This document shows positions 1-9,177 of a stretch of 64,000 bases of DNA, piece by piece. The stretch lies in the NCBI RefSeq assembly GCF_900104675.1, contig NZ_LT629945.1, forward strand, positions 991,034 through 1,055,033, given 5' to 3'. How positions within the stretch are numbered: the first letter of the stretch is position 1; each line of letters starts with the position of its first letter. The position numbers were made by a program, and so were the translations under genes. The notes under the pieces are model-generated. The model was not told the origin of the DNA, searched no databases, and was given only the letters and a program-made list of their open reading frames with translations. Source of the stretch: Angelakisella massiliensis. Its GTDB lineage: Bacteria > Bacillota > Clostridia > Oscillospirales > Ruminococcaceae.

Positions 1-1480
1 TTCTACCTTATCCGCGCAACGGAATACCGGTTCCGCATCAAATAAAAACACCGTCGCCCGGAAAAAGTTGCTAGCGCAGCGGAGGCGTCGGGAGGACGTT
101 TACAACCGAGCAGCCGGAGCAAGCGTGACTTTTTCCGGAGAAGCAGACGCAAGGGAGCGGGCGGATGGTCCCCGTACAGGGGACCGGAGCATAGCGGACT
201 TTGCGTCTGCGAGGGCGGCAGCGGAATTCCGGTATTAGCAAGGCGGCGGTATCTGTACTTCCTGCCGTGGGTAGGAGCGAGGGAATGCCGCCCCCGTGTG
301 TCAGGCGGCAACTAAAACTACCTTAGCATACCGAAAAAAGTTGCTAGCGCAGTGGAGCCGTTGTGAGGGCGTTTACCAACCGAGCAGGCGAAGCAAGCGG
401 GACTTTTTTCGGAGAAGCGGGGGCAAGGAAATGGAGTGGATGGTCCTCGCTTAGAGGACCGGAACGAAATGAACTTTGTCCCCGCGTCGGAGCGGAGGGG
501 CGACTTGAAGCGATTTTCCGAGCGTACCAGGCGGGACAGCAAAAGCAGCCGTTCTTTTTTCCTTATACAATGGAAATAACCAACGCCCGGGAAAAGTTGC
601 TAGCGCAGCAGAGGCGTCGTGAGGGCGTTTACAACCGAGCAGCCGAAGCAAGCGTGACTTTTCCCGGAGGAGCCGACACAAGGGAGCGGGCGGATAGCCC
701 CCGCCCAGGGGGCTGGAGCACAGCGGACTTTGTGTCTGCGAGGGCGGCAGCGGAATTCCGGTATTAGCAAGGCGGCGGTATCTGTACTTTCTGCCGTGGG
801 TCGGAGCGAGGGAATGCCGCCCCCGTGTGTCAGGCGGCAAAAAATGGACCACGGGGCGGAGCAGGCCCCTTGGGCCATTTTTCCGAGCGTACCGGGCGGG
901 GAAGCAAAAGCAGCCGTTCTTTTTTCCTTATAAAATGGAAATAACCAGCGCCCGGGAAAAGTTGCTAGCGCAGCGGAGGCGTCGGGAGGGCGTTTACCAA
1001 CCGAGCAGCCGAAGCAAGCGTGACTTTTCCCGGAGGAGCCGGCACAAGGGAGCGGGCGGATGGTCCCCGTACAGGGGACCGGAGCATAGCGGACTTTGCG
1101 TCTGCGAGGGCGGCAGCGGAATTCCGGTATTAGCAAGGCGGCGGTATCTGTACTTCCTGCCGTGGGTAGGAGCGAGGGTATGCCGCCCCCGTGTGTCAGG
1201 CGGCAAAAAATGGACCACGGGGCGGAGCAGGCCCCTTGGGCCATTTTTCCGAGCGTACCGGGCGGGGAAGCAAAAGCAGCCGTTCTTTTTTCCTTTAAAA
1301 CGGAAATAACCAACGACCGGGAAAAGTTGGTAGCGCAGCGGAGGCGTCGTGAGGGCGTTTACCAACCGAGCAGCCGAAGCAAGCGTGACTTTTCCCGGAG
1401 GAGCCGGCACAAGGGAGCGGGCGGATAGCCCCCGCCCAGGGGGCTGGAGCATAGCGGACTTTGTGTCGGCGAAGCGGAAC
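1..1480 (+). repeat. Family A repeat array, five structured cores
   Basis: GC-rich non-coding array. Five cores start near 57, 331, 586, 951 and 1316; the last three are strictly spaced at 365 bases. Each core has an outer helix (about 11 bp, around GTTGCTAGCGCAG), a second helix of 7-11 bp and an apical hairpin. All three helices vary by paired changes: the outer arm is CCGGAAAAAGT, CCGAAAAAAGT or CCGGGAAAAGT with matching 3' arms ACTTTTTCCGG, ACTTTTTTCGG or ACTTTTCCCGG. Between cores lies a terminator-like stem (AAAAAATGG ... CCATTTTT). Open frames through the array are by-products of GC content and repetition. Inverted and direct copies occur at 53.7-54.9 kb. The element type is unknown. 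Confidence 0.85.
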
Positions 1481-1882
1481 GCTGGTGAATTTTGCTTCCT
1501 TTGTTTCATTACAAAGGAAGTGCCCGCCCGGCATGAGGGCTGCAGACTAGTGCCTCAGCAAAAAAGTAATCCTCCCCGGCTGTGCCGGGTCCGCAATCTT
1601 TCACTTTCTTTTCCAAAAGAAACAGCGTTTGTTTTGCTGCACAAACTTTGTTTTCATGCCAGAGCCTAGGGGCAACTTGAAGCCATTTTCCCAGTGTATC
1701 GGGCGGAGAGACAAAATCAGCCGTTCCTTTTTCCTTAAAAAAATAATTTCCGTTGCGCTTTCCTTCCCTCCCTGCCGGACGCATTTCTTTCTCTGGCGGA
1801 ACAGATGGGAAAACCACCCTGCGGGAATGTAAATTTATCAGGTGGAAAGAGGTAAAAGAAGACATTTCTCGGCCCCATGCAC
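1481..1882. repeat. Tail of family A block and gene-free stretch before PFOR
   Basis: Positions 1494-1604 carry a CTTCCTTTG/CAAAGGAAG hairpin and a CCCGGC-tgt-GCCGGG hairpin; the same module recurs inverted at 53,701-53,798. From about 1660 a degraded copy of the inter-core part of family A continues. No gene is supported here. Confidence 0.7.
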
Positions 1883-1911
1883 TTTACACTTCCTGAAAAA
1901 GGTGATAAAAT
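1883..1911 (+). promoter_or_regulatory. Sigma-A promoter of PFOR gene
   Basis: TTTACA at 1883-1888 and TAAAAT at 1906-1911 with a 17-bp spacer. Predicted transcription start near 1918, giving an 80-nt leader to the PFOR start codon. Confidence 0.75.
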
Positions 1912-1930
1912 TTAGATAAGTGTGCGGCAC

Positions 1931-1953
1931 CTTTGCCAGAGTATACGGCAAAG
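1931..1953. promoter_or_regulatory. Inverted repeat in PFOR leader, possible operator
   Basis: CTTTGCC at 1931-1937 and GGCAAAG at 1947-1953 form a perfect 7-bp inverted repeat with a 9-nt spacer, just downstream of the predicted transcription start. It could be a repressor site or an mRNA hairpin. It does not match the Rex consensus (TTGTTAA...TTAACAA), so the regulator is unknown. Confidence 0.4.
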
Positions 1954-1999
1954 AGGCACACAGGCATGGGAAACCAAAAATAACAGGGAGGAAAAATCT

Positions 2000-4900
2000 A
2001 TGGTAAGAAAAATGAAAACCATGGACGGCAATAACGCTGCGGCATATGTGTCCTATGCGTTTACCGAAGTGGCGGGCATTTACCCCATCACTCCGTCCAG
2101 CCCCATGGCTGACTACGTTGACCAGTGGGCAGCTGCTGGCCAGAAGAACATCTTCGGCACCGAAGTAAAGGTAATCGAGATGCAGTCTGAGGCGGGTGCT
2201 GCCGGTACTGTTCACGGCTCTCTGGCCGCGGGCGCTCTGACCACCACCTACACCGCTTCTCAGGGCCTGCTGCTGATGATCCCCAACATGTACAAGATCG
2301 CCGGCGAGCTGCTGCCCTGCGTGTTCCACGTTTCCGCCAGAACCGTGGCTTCTCACGCGCTGAACATCTTCGGTGACCATTCCGACGTCTACGCCTGCCG
2401 TCAGACCGGTTTTGCGATGCTGGCTGAGTCCAATCCTCAGGAAGTTATGGACCTGGGCGCTGTGGCTCACCTGGCTGCCATCGAGGGCCGTGTTCCCTTC
2501 ATCAACTTCTTCGATGGTTTCCGTACTTCCCACGAGATCCAGAAGATCGCTATCTGGGATTACGAGGACCTGAAGGAAATGTGCAACATGGACGCTGTTG
2601 ATGCGTTCCGTAAGCGCGCTCTGAACCCCGAGCGTCCTGTAATGCGCGGTTCTCATGAGAACGGCGATATCTTCTTCCAGCATCGTGAGGCCTGCAACGA
2701 GTACTATGAGGCCGTTCCCGCTGTTGTTGAGAAGTACATGGACAAGGTCAACGCCAAGCTGGGCACCGACTACAAGCTGTTCAACTACTACGGCGCTGCC
2801 GATGCTGACCGCGTCATCATCGCTATGGGCTCCATCTGCGATGTGGCTGAGGAAGTTATCGACTACCTGACCGCCAAGGGCGAGAAGGTTGGTCTGGTGA
2901 AGGTTCGTCTGTATCGTCCCTTCGCTGCTGACAAGCTCCTTGCCGCTATCCCCGCTACCGCCAAGAAGATCGCTGTTCTGGACCGTACCAAAGAGCCCGG
3001 TGCTCTGGGCGATCCTCTGTATCTGGATGTGGTCACCTCCCTGGCCGAAGCCGGCAGAGCGATGAAGGTTGTGGCTGGCCGCTATGGTCTGGGCTCCAAG
3101 GATACTCCTCCTTCCAGCATCTTCGCTGTGTACACCGAGCTTGCCAAGGACGAGCCCAAGCGCCGCTTCACCCTGGGCATTGTGGACGATGTCACCAACC
3201 TGTCCCTGCCTGAGGAAGTTTCCCCCAACACCGCTGCTGAGGGAACCATCGAGTGCAAGTTCTGGGGTCTGGGCGGCGACGGTACCGTTGGCGCCAACAA
3301 GAACTCCATCAAGATCATCGGCGACCATACCGACAAGTATGTTCAGGCTTACTTCCAGTATGACTCCAAGAAGACCGGTGGTATCACCATCTCCCACCTG
3401 CGCTTCGGTGATCATCCCATCCGCGCTCCTTACTATATCAACAAGGCCGACTTCGTGGCCTGCCACAACCCCTCTTACGTCATCAAGGGCTACAAGATGG
3501 TCCGTGACGTTAAGCCCGGCGGTGTGTTCCTGATCAACTGCCAGTGGGCTCCCGAGGAGCTCAACGAGCATATGCCCGCTGAGGCCAAGAGATACATTGC
3601 CAAGAACAACATCCAGCTGTACACCGTTAACGCTATCGACCTGGCTATCCAGATCGGTATGGGCAAGCGTACCAACACCATCCTCCAGGCTGCCTTCTTT
3701 GCTCTGGCTAAGGTTATGCCCATCGAGGAAGCTGTTCAGTACATGAAGGATGCTGCTACCAAGTCCTACTCCAAGAAGGGCCAGGACGTGGTGGAGATGA
3801 ACCACAAGGCTATCGACGCTGGTGTTTCCGCCTTCGTGAAGATCGACGTTCCCGCTGACTGGGCTACCGCCGAGGACAAGAAGGACGACGTCAAGCTGGC
3901 TGGTCCTGAGAAGCTGGTCACCATGGTCAAGGATATCATGGAGCCCGTTTCCAAGATGGACGGCGACAGCCTGCCTGTTTCCGCTTTCGTTGCTCACGCC
4001 GACGGTACCTTCGAGCAGGGTGCTTCCGCTTACGAGAAGCGCGGTGTTGCCGTTATGGTGCCCGAGTGGCTGCCTGAGAACTGCATTCAGTGCAACCGCT
4101 GCTCTTATGTTTGTCCTCATGCCACCATCCGTCCCTTCGCGATGAACGCTGACGAGGCCGCCAAGGCTCCCGAGGCCACCAAGAAGGCTAAGATGGCCGG
4201 CAAGGGCTTTGAGAACTACACCTTCACCATGAGCGTGTCTCCTCTGGACTGCATGGGCTGCGGCGTCTGCGTCAGCGTATGCCCCGCCAAGACCAAGGCT
4301 CTGGTTATGAAGCCCAGAGAGTCTCAGGAGGTTCAGCAGCCTGTCTTCGATTACATGGTTGCCAACGTCTCCAAGAAGGACGATATGCCTGCTGTTGACA
4401 CCGTTAAGGGCAGCCAGTTCGCTCAGCCCTACCTGGAGTTCTCCGGCTCCTGCGCAGGCTGCGCCGAGACTGCTTATGCCCGCCTGATCACTCAGCTGTT
4501 CGGCGACAGAATGTATGTCTCCAACGCTACCGGATGCTCCTCCATCTGGGGTGGTCCCGCTGCTACTTCTCCCTACTGCACCGACAAGAAGGGCCATGGT
4601 CCCGCTTGGGCCAACTCCCTGTTCGAGGATAACGCCGAGCATGGTCTTGGTATGCTGCTGGGTCAGAAGGCTGTCCGTAACCGCCTGATTGCCAAGGTTG
4701 AGGCTCTGGCTGCTTCTACCGACAACGAGGCTGTGAAGGCTGCTGCTGAGAAGTACCTGGCCACCAAGGACAACGGCAAGGAGAACACTCCTGCTACCGA
4801 TGCCCTGATCGCTGCTCTGGAAGCTTGCGGCTGCGACGCTGCCAAGGAGATCCTGAAGGATAAGGAGTACCTGTCCAAGAAGTCCGTCTGGATCTTCGGT

Positions 4901-5533
4901 GGTGACGGCTGGGCCTATGATATCGGCTTCGGCGGTGTGGACCATGTTCTGGCTTCCGGTGAGGATGTCAACGTGATGGTCTTCGATACTGAGGTTTACT
5001 CCAACACCGGTGGTCAGGCTTCCAAGGCCTCCCAGATCGGTCAGGTTGCTCAGTTCGCTGCTGCTGGTAAGGCTCTGGCCAAGAAGAGCCTGGCTGAGAT
5101 CGCGATGTCCTATGGTTATGTCTATGTTGCTCAGATCGCTATGGGCGCTGACATGAACCAGACCATCAAGGCGATTTCTGAGGCTGAGGCTTATCCTGGT
5201 CCTTCTCTGATCATTGGCTACTCTCCCTGCGAGATGCACAGCATCAAGGGCGGTATGGCCAACTGCCAGATGGAGATGAAGAAGGCTGTGGATTGCGGTT
5301 ACTGGAATATGTTCCGCTTCAACCCCGCTGCCAAGGCCGAGGGCAAGAACCCCTTCACCCTGGACAGCAAGGCTCCTACCACCAGCTACAAGGACTTCAT
5401 CCTGGGCGAGGCTCGTTATTCCTCCCTCACCCGCTCCTTCCCCGAGAGAGCTTCTGTTCTGTTCGAGAAGGCCGAGGAGAACTCCGTTGCCAGATACAAC
5501 CACCTGCTGAAGCTGAAGGATCTCTACGAGTAA
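2000..5533 (+). CDS. nifJ: Pyruvate:ferredoxin (flavodoxin) oxidoreductase
   Basis: Single-chain PFOR of 1177 residues, the usual length. It decarboxylates pyruvate with CoA to acetyl-CoA and CO2 and reduces ferredoxin, a central step of anaerobic fermentation. The N-terminal pyruvate/TPP domain starts with YPITPSSPMADYVDQW. A 2[4Fe-4S] ferredoxin domain has CIQCNRCSYVCP and CMGCGVCVSVCP. The C-terminal TPP domain has CAGC, GCSSIWGG and GDGWAYDIGFGG. The ATG at 2000 is chosen because GGGAGG precedes it and the protein then begins MVRKMKTMDGN; an in-frame ATG at 1922 has no ribosome site. Codon use is strongly biased (CTG, AAG, GCT), typical of a highly expressed gene. The gene is monocistronic. 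A long open frame on the opposite strand is a shadow of this bias. Confidence 0.98.
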   Translation: MVRKMKTMDGNNAAAYVSYAFTEVAGIYPITPSSPMADYVDQWAAAGQKNIFGTEVKVIEMQSEAGAAGTVHGSLAAGALTTTYTASQGLLLMIPNMYKIAGELLPCVFHVSARTVASHALNIFGDHSDVYACRQTGFAMLAESNPQEVMDLGAVAHLAAIEGRVPFINFFDGFRTSHEIQKIAIWDYEDLKEMCNMDAVDAFRKRALNPERPVMRGSHENGDIFFQHREACNEYYEAVPAVVEKYMDKVNAKLGTDYKLFNYYGAADADRVIIAMGSICDVAEEVIDYLTAKGEKVGLVKVRLYRPFAADKLLAAIPATAKKIAVLDRTKEPGALGDPLYLDVVTSLAEAGRAMKVVAGRYGLGSKDTPPSSIFAVYTELAKDEPKRRFTLGIVDDVTNLSLPEEVSPNTAAEGTIECKFWGLGGDGTVGANKNSIKIIGDHTDKYVQAYFQYDSKKTGGITISHLRFGDHPIRAPYYINKADFVACHNPSYVIKGYKMVRDVKPGGVFLINCQWAPEELNEHMPAEAKRYIAKNNIQLYTVNAIDLAIQIGMGKRTNTILQAAFFALAKVMPIEEAVQYMKDAATKSYSKKGQDVVEMNHKAIDAGVSAFVKIDVPADWATAEDKKDDVKLAGPEKLVTMVKDIMEPVSKMDGDSLPVSAFVAHADGTFEQGASAYEKRGVAVMVPEWLPENCIQCNRCSYVCPHATIRPFAMNADEAAKAPEATKKAKMAGKGFENYTFTMSVSPLDCMGCGVCVSVCPAKTKALVMKPRESQEVQQPVFDYMVANVSKKDDMPAVDTVKGSQFAQPYLEFSGSCAGCAETAYARLITQLFGDRMYVSNATGCSSIWGGPAATSPYCTDKKGHGPAWANSLFEDNAEHGLGMLLGQKAVRNRLIAKVEALAASTDNEAVKAAAEKYLATKDNGKENTPATDALIAALEACGCDAAKEILKDKEYLSKKSVWIFGGDGWAYDIGFGGVDHVLASGEDVNVMVFDTEVYSNTGGQASKASQIGQVAQFAAAGKALAKKSLAEIAMSYGYVYVAQIAMGADMNQTIKAISEAEAYPGPSLIIGYSPCEMHSIKGGMANCQMEMKKAVDCGYWNMFRFNPAAKAEGKNPFTLDSKAPTTSYKDFILGEARYSSLTRSFPERASVLFEKAEENSVARYNHLLKLKDLYE

Positions 5534-5563
5534 TTTCAGCCGTACGCCGGTTTTATAAGGCAT

Positions 5564-5604
5564 CAAGGCCCCTGCTGGTCCCTTTGGGTCCCGCAGGGGC
5601 CTTT
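5564..5604 (+). terminator. PFOR terminator (first copy)
   Basis: GGCCCCTGC and GCAGGGGCC arms around a CCCTTTGGG centre, then TTT, about 30 nt after the PFOR stop. A nearly identical copy lies at 5810-5849 on the far side of a family B element. Confidence 0.8.
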
Positions 5605-5809
5605 GAGCGTGTCGAAAAAGTTCGACACGCTTCCAGGGGGTATCCCATACCCCCTGGATACGCCGCCTGGTTCCTGACGAAACCAGCGGCGATACCCCCG
5701 GTTTCGCGCCCCGGTGGGCGCGGGTCGTGGTATAAAAATCAGGCACATGTCCTGATTTTTATGATTTTCAATTTTGTTTTCTCTTTAAAATAGGTTTTTC
5801 TACAGTCTG
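5605..5809 (+). repeat. Family B element B1
   Basis: About 205-bp element made of consecutive hairpins: GCGTGTCGAA/TTCGACACGC, CCAGGGGG/CCCCCTGG, CTGGTT/AACCAG, CGCGCCC/GGGCGCG and AAAAATCAGG/CCTGATTTTT. An AT-rich tail follows, ending in TACAGTCTG. Other copies are at 5.9, 21.8, 40.8 (three), 47.2 and 51.6 kb; deleted forms are at 22.25 and 36.74 kb. It has no coding capacity and is bracketed by two copies of the PFOR terminator. Confidence 0.85.
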
Positions 5810-5850
5810 CAAGGTCCTGCTGGTCCCTTTGGGTCCCGCAGGGGCCTTTT
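5810..5850 (+). terminator. PFOR terminator (duplicate copy)
   Basis: Repeats 5564-5604 with one substitution and one deletion. It follows directly on the TACAGTCTG end of element B1 and ends in TTTT. Confidence 0.75.
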
Positions 5851-6043
5851 ACTGCGCCGAAGGGGTTTGGCACACTTCCAGGAGGCCACAGTCCCCCTGG
5901 ATACGCCGCAGATTCCCCAGAAAACCAGCGACGATATCCACGGTTTCCCGACCTTATGGAGCAGGTCGAGGTATAAAAATCAGGATATGCGTTTGATTTT
6001 TTATGACTTTGAATTTGGTTTGTCATGGGAAACATGTTTTGAG
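5851..6043 (+). repeat. Family B element B2, diverged
   Basis: Same order of hairpins as B1 but with many changes, several of them paired: GTGCCGAA-type first stem, CCAGGAGG/CCCCCTGG second stem, and AAAAATCA/TGATTTTT last stem. It runs directly into the family C element at 6051. It appears to be an older insertion than B1. Confidence 0.7.
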
Positions 6044-6050
6044 ACAGATT

Positions 6051-6400
6051 GGGGGGCGGCGGTTTATCCGCCGCCCCCTTTGGCCGCCTTGGGCGGCCAG
6101 AATCTTTTTTCCTTATAAAATGGAAATCACTCCCGCCCGAGAGCAGCGAGTGGATTGTCTGGCTTTACCCAGACAACCGGCGAGCGGATGGCTTTGACGA
6201 TACTCTGATAGAGACACAAACCTGCCTTTCTGTCCGTTCCCCTTAACACTAAAAGGTACAGACCAAAACTGTGGCAGGCTGTTTGCCGGACTAACTAGAT
6301 CGCTACAGCCTAAACAATGGGATTCCAAAGGGACGAGTCCCTTTGGGCGTACCCCTTGGTACAAACTTTTCTCCAACTTCCATCCAAAAAAGAGAGTACA
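6051..6400 (+). repeat. Family C element C1
   Basis: Begins with a GGCGGCGG ... CCGCCGCC terminator-like hairpin and GGCCGCC/GGGCGGCC. A stem TTGTCTGG/CCCAGACAA, the conserved string CCCCTTAACACTAAAAGGTA and hairpin CCAAAGGG-acgag-TCCCTTTGG follow. Relatives are C2 at 58.03 kb and the tandem array at 62.53 kb. It shares the module TTTTTTCCTTATAAAATGG with family A. It is non-coding. Confidence 0.75.
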
Positions 6401-6537
6401 TCTGCACCTGATCGAAAGCGGCAACTACCCCTGATAAAAGGTTCCCCTTTCTTTTAGAGCCTGGTTGTGCTATCATAATCACTGTAAATGAAGGGGCGGC
6501 TTGTATGGATCAGCCTGGAATGAAAGGGGAACAGCAT

Positions 6538-7902
6538 ATGGCTATGGAGCGGCAGACCATCGCCGCCATCGCTACCGGCGCCGGCGGAGGAATCGGTGTG
6601 GTGCGGATATCGGGACCAGAGGCATTGAAAATTACAGATCGTATATTCAAAGGTAAAAAGTCCCCATTGGATATGAAAGGGTACACCGGCTGTCTGGGAC
6701 GGGTTCATGATGGGGAAGGGGATCTGGATGAAGCGGTGCTGTTTGTCTATCGGGCTCCCTACAGCTATACGGGAGAAGATGTAGCGGAGCTGAGCTGCCA
6801 CGGCAGCGCTTTCCTGCTGGAAAAGGTGTTGGCGGCAGCAATCGGGGCGGGGGCGGTTCCCGCCGGACGGGGAGAGTTTACCAAACGGGCTTTTCTCAAT
6901 GGCAAGATGACCCTGCCTCAGGCAGAAAGTGTGGTTGATCTGGTGGCCGGGGAGAGCCGTCAGGCGGCGAGAGCTGCTTTGCAGGCCCGGGACGGCGCCT
7001 TGTTCCACGCTATCCGGGAGATCAATGACCTGCTTATGGATGCAGCCGCGCATATTTCAGCTTGGATCGATTATCCGGAGGAGGATGTGGAGGAGGTACT
7101 GATGAGTGACCTGTCCCACACCCTGACAGAGGCTGGGAGCCGTCTGGCCAAGCTGGCCTCCGGTTATGACCAGGGCCGGATGATCCGCCAGGGGATCTCC
7201 ACCGCTATCGTGGGCAGCGCCAATGTGGGCAAGTCCACCCTGATGAATTTGCTGACCGGTTATGAGAAGAGCATCGTCACCGATATCCCCGGCACCACCC
7301 GGGACGTGATCGAAGATACCGTTCGGGTAGGGGATCTGGTGCTCCATCTCAGCGATACTGCCGGTATCCGCAATACCTCCGATGTGGTGGAGCGGATGGG
7401 AGTGGAGCGAAGCGTCAGCCGTCTGGAAACCTGCGACCTGATTCTGGCGGTCTTTGATGGTTCCCGGCCCCTCACCGAAGGGGATCGAAGCTTGCTGGAA
7501 CGGCTGGATGGTCGCTTGGCAATCGGTCTGTGCAATAAAAGCGATCTGCCCCGCCAGGCGGACCTGGATGAAATCCGCCGTCATGTCTGCCGGGTGCTGG
7601 AGATTTCCGCCCGGGAAGGAGAGGGGTTGGAACAGCTGGAACAGGCCATCAGTGAGCTGGTGGGTCTCAATCAGCTGGACAGCAGTGCCGGGATGCTGGC
7701 AAATCAGCGGCAGCTGTCCTGTGTCACCAGGGCCCTCCGGAGCTTGGAGGAGGCGAAAAACGCTCTGGGCTACGGCCAGACTTTGGATGCTGTCTCAGTG
7801 GAGCTGGAGGAGGCCATTGATGCTCTGTTGGAGCTGACTGGGCAAAAGGCCAGTGAAGCGGTGATCGACCGGGTATTTGAGCAATTTTGTGTAGGAAAAT
7901 AA
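6538..7902 (+). CDS. mnmE: tRNA modification GTPase MnmE
   Basis: 454 residues, normal for the family. With MnmG it installs the (carboxymethyl)aminomethyl group at U34 of certain tRNAs. The N-terminal folate-binding domain begins TIAAIATGAGGGIGVVRISG. The G domain has G1 GSANVGKST, G2 region PGTTRDVIED, G3 DTAG and G4 NKSD. The C-terminus FCVGK carries the catalytic Cys. ATG 6538 gives the canonical N-terminus and has AAAGGGGA upstream; an in-frame ATG at 6505 would add 11 residues. The partner mnmG follows after an inserted esterase gene. The usual upstream neighbours (rpmH, rnpA, yidC, jag) are absent. Confidence 0.97.
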   Translation: MAMERQTIAAIATGAGGGIGVVRISGPEALKITDRIFKGKKSPLDMKGYTGCLGRVHDGEGDLDEAVLFVYRAPYSYTGEDVAELSCHGSAFLLEKVLAAAIGAGAVPAGRGEFTKRAFLNGKMTLPQAESVVDLVAGESRQAARAALQARDGALFHAIREINDLLMDAAAHISAWIDYPEEDVEEVLMSDLSHTLTEAGSRLAKLASGYDQGRMIRQGISTAIVGSANVGKSTLMNLLTGYEKSIVTDIPGTTRDVIEDTVRVGDLVLHLSDTAGIRNTSDVVERMGVERSVSRLETCDLILAVFDGSRPLTEGDRSLLERLDGRLAIGLCNKSDLPRQADLDEIRRHVCRVLEISAREGEGLEQLEQAISELVGLNQLDSSAGMLANQRQLSCVTRALRSLEEAKNALGYGQTLDAVSVELEEAIDALLELTGQKASEAVIDRVFEQFCVGK

Positions 7903-8179
7903 ATACGATTAGTATTATATAGAAAAAGTAAACTGGTAGTATTTATTTTAAATGGGTAAAAATAGTCGAACATAACCATTGTGCCTGGTGTTAGATGGAA
8001 AAGAACAAAGCCGTATCACTGTCCTGTGATTGAATCATCGGGCCACTGATTCATGTTTTGGCTTTGCATCTTTTTCTTATGATATTCCGATTTTTATCAT
8101 GTAACGGCTCTGGATCAAAATATCCAACTATAGGGCCATAGATGGGAAAGCAGCCCATCCTGACAAGGAGGATACAGCA
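7903..8179 (+). other. mnmE-esterase intergenic region with structured segment
   Basis: AT-rich start. At 8011-8075 there is a nested fold: outer CAAAGCC/GGCTTTG and inner GAATCA/TGATTC, followed by a T-rich stretch, most likely the mnmE terminator. The esterase ribosome site AAGGAGG lies at the end. No small gene was recognised. Confidence 0.4.
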
Positions 8180-9010
8180 ATGGCTTTTTTGGAATTGGAA
8201 TTTTTTTCTCAGATGCTTCATACCAATGCCCAGCTGCAGGTTATTTTGCCCCAGCCCGGAAGTCAGAGCGGATGGGATGGCAAGACCCCTCTTCCGGTCC
8301 TTTATCTGCTTCATGGTCGGGGAGGAGATCACAGCGACTGGCAGCGGATGACTTCGGTGGAGCGGTATGGGGAGAAAAAGCCCCTGGCCATGGTGATGAT
8401 GTCCAATCTGTTGGGGGAGTACACCAATCAGAGATACGGATATCCTTATTTCGACTATGTCTCCCAGGAGGTTTGGGAAATCAGTCACAGCTATTTTCCT
8501 TTAAGCGAAAAACGGGAGGAAAACTTTATCGCCGGACTTTCCATGGGTGGTTATGGCGCACTGAAGATCTGGCTGCGTATGCCGGAACGGTTTTCTTATG
8601 CGGCTGGTCTTTCCGCCGCCTGCGACCGGTATAAGCCCCTGCCGGAAGAAGCCCGGAGCATCCAATCCATTGAAGAATTTCGGGCAAAGCGGCAGATGTT
8701 TGACCGTGATGTCTATGAAAAAGCCATGCATTTTTATCTCAACTACGGCTCCCCTCAGGAGTTTTTGAATTCACGGGAAGACAATCTTTTCCTCATTGCG
8801 GAAGATGCCGCCAAGGGTAACAAAGTCCTTCCAAAACTGATGATGATTTGCGGTACAGAGGATGAATGGGTGCTGCCCTCCAACCGCCGCTTCCATGAGC
8901 ACCTGCTTTCTTTGGGCATTCCCCATACTTATTATGAATCTCCGGGAGCACATACCTGGGATTATTGGGATACTGAAATCCAGAGGGTGCTGGAATGGCT
9001 GCCGGTGTAA
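8180..9010 (+). CDS. Esterase of the tributyrin/S-formylglutathione hydrolase family (alpha/beta hydrolase)
   Basis: 276 residues, cytoplasmic, no signal peptide. Alpha/beta-hydrolase fold: oxyanion region LLHGRGGDHSDW, nucleophile elbow AGLSMGGYGALK (GxSxG), acid region CGTEDEW and a C-terminal His in SPGAHTWDYW. The closest recognised family is the putative esterase/EstA group (short-chain carboxylesterases). The natural substrate cannot be read from sequence. ATG 8180 has AAGGAGG at good spacing. The gene sits between mnmE and mnmG, which are normally adjacent, so it is probably a later insertion into this conserved cluster. Confidence 0.85.
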   Translation: MAFLELEFFSQMLHTNAQLQVILPQPGSQSGWDGKTPLPVLYLLHGRGGDHSDWQRMTSVERYGEKKPLAMVMMSNLLGEYTNQRYGYPYFDYVSQEVWEISHSYFPLSEKREENFIAGLSMGGYGALKIWLRMPERFSYAAGLSAACDRYKPLPEEARSIQSIEEFRAKRQMFDRDVYEKAMHFYLNYGSPQEFLNSREDNLFLIAEDAAKGNKVLPKLMMICGTEDEWVLPSNRRFHEHLLSLGIPHTYYESPGAHTWDYWDTEIQRVLEWLPV

Positions 9011-9177
9011 TCCAGGAGCAGTAAGGATGGATTGCAGTATCCATTTTGTTGGAATTTTCTGCCGGCACCTCCTTGTGATTTTCCCCTTCAAGGGTGATAA
9101 ATAAATTTACTTTTTGATGAACATAAGCGCATTTCAACTATTTGTATTATATTTTAGACCGAAACAGGAGCGAGAAC

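Noticed and set aside
3-1534. Overlapping open frames on both strands in the family A array
   Set aside because: Frames follow the repeat units, have no ribosome sites, and lie in structured non-coding repeats with paired base changes. Database hits to such products would be repeated annotation errors.
1838-5746. Minus-strand open frame of about 1,300 codons opposite PFOR
   Set aside because: Mirror of the strongly biased codon use in PFOR; low-complexity Leu/Gly/Val-rich product with no ribosome site or family resemblance.
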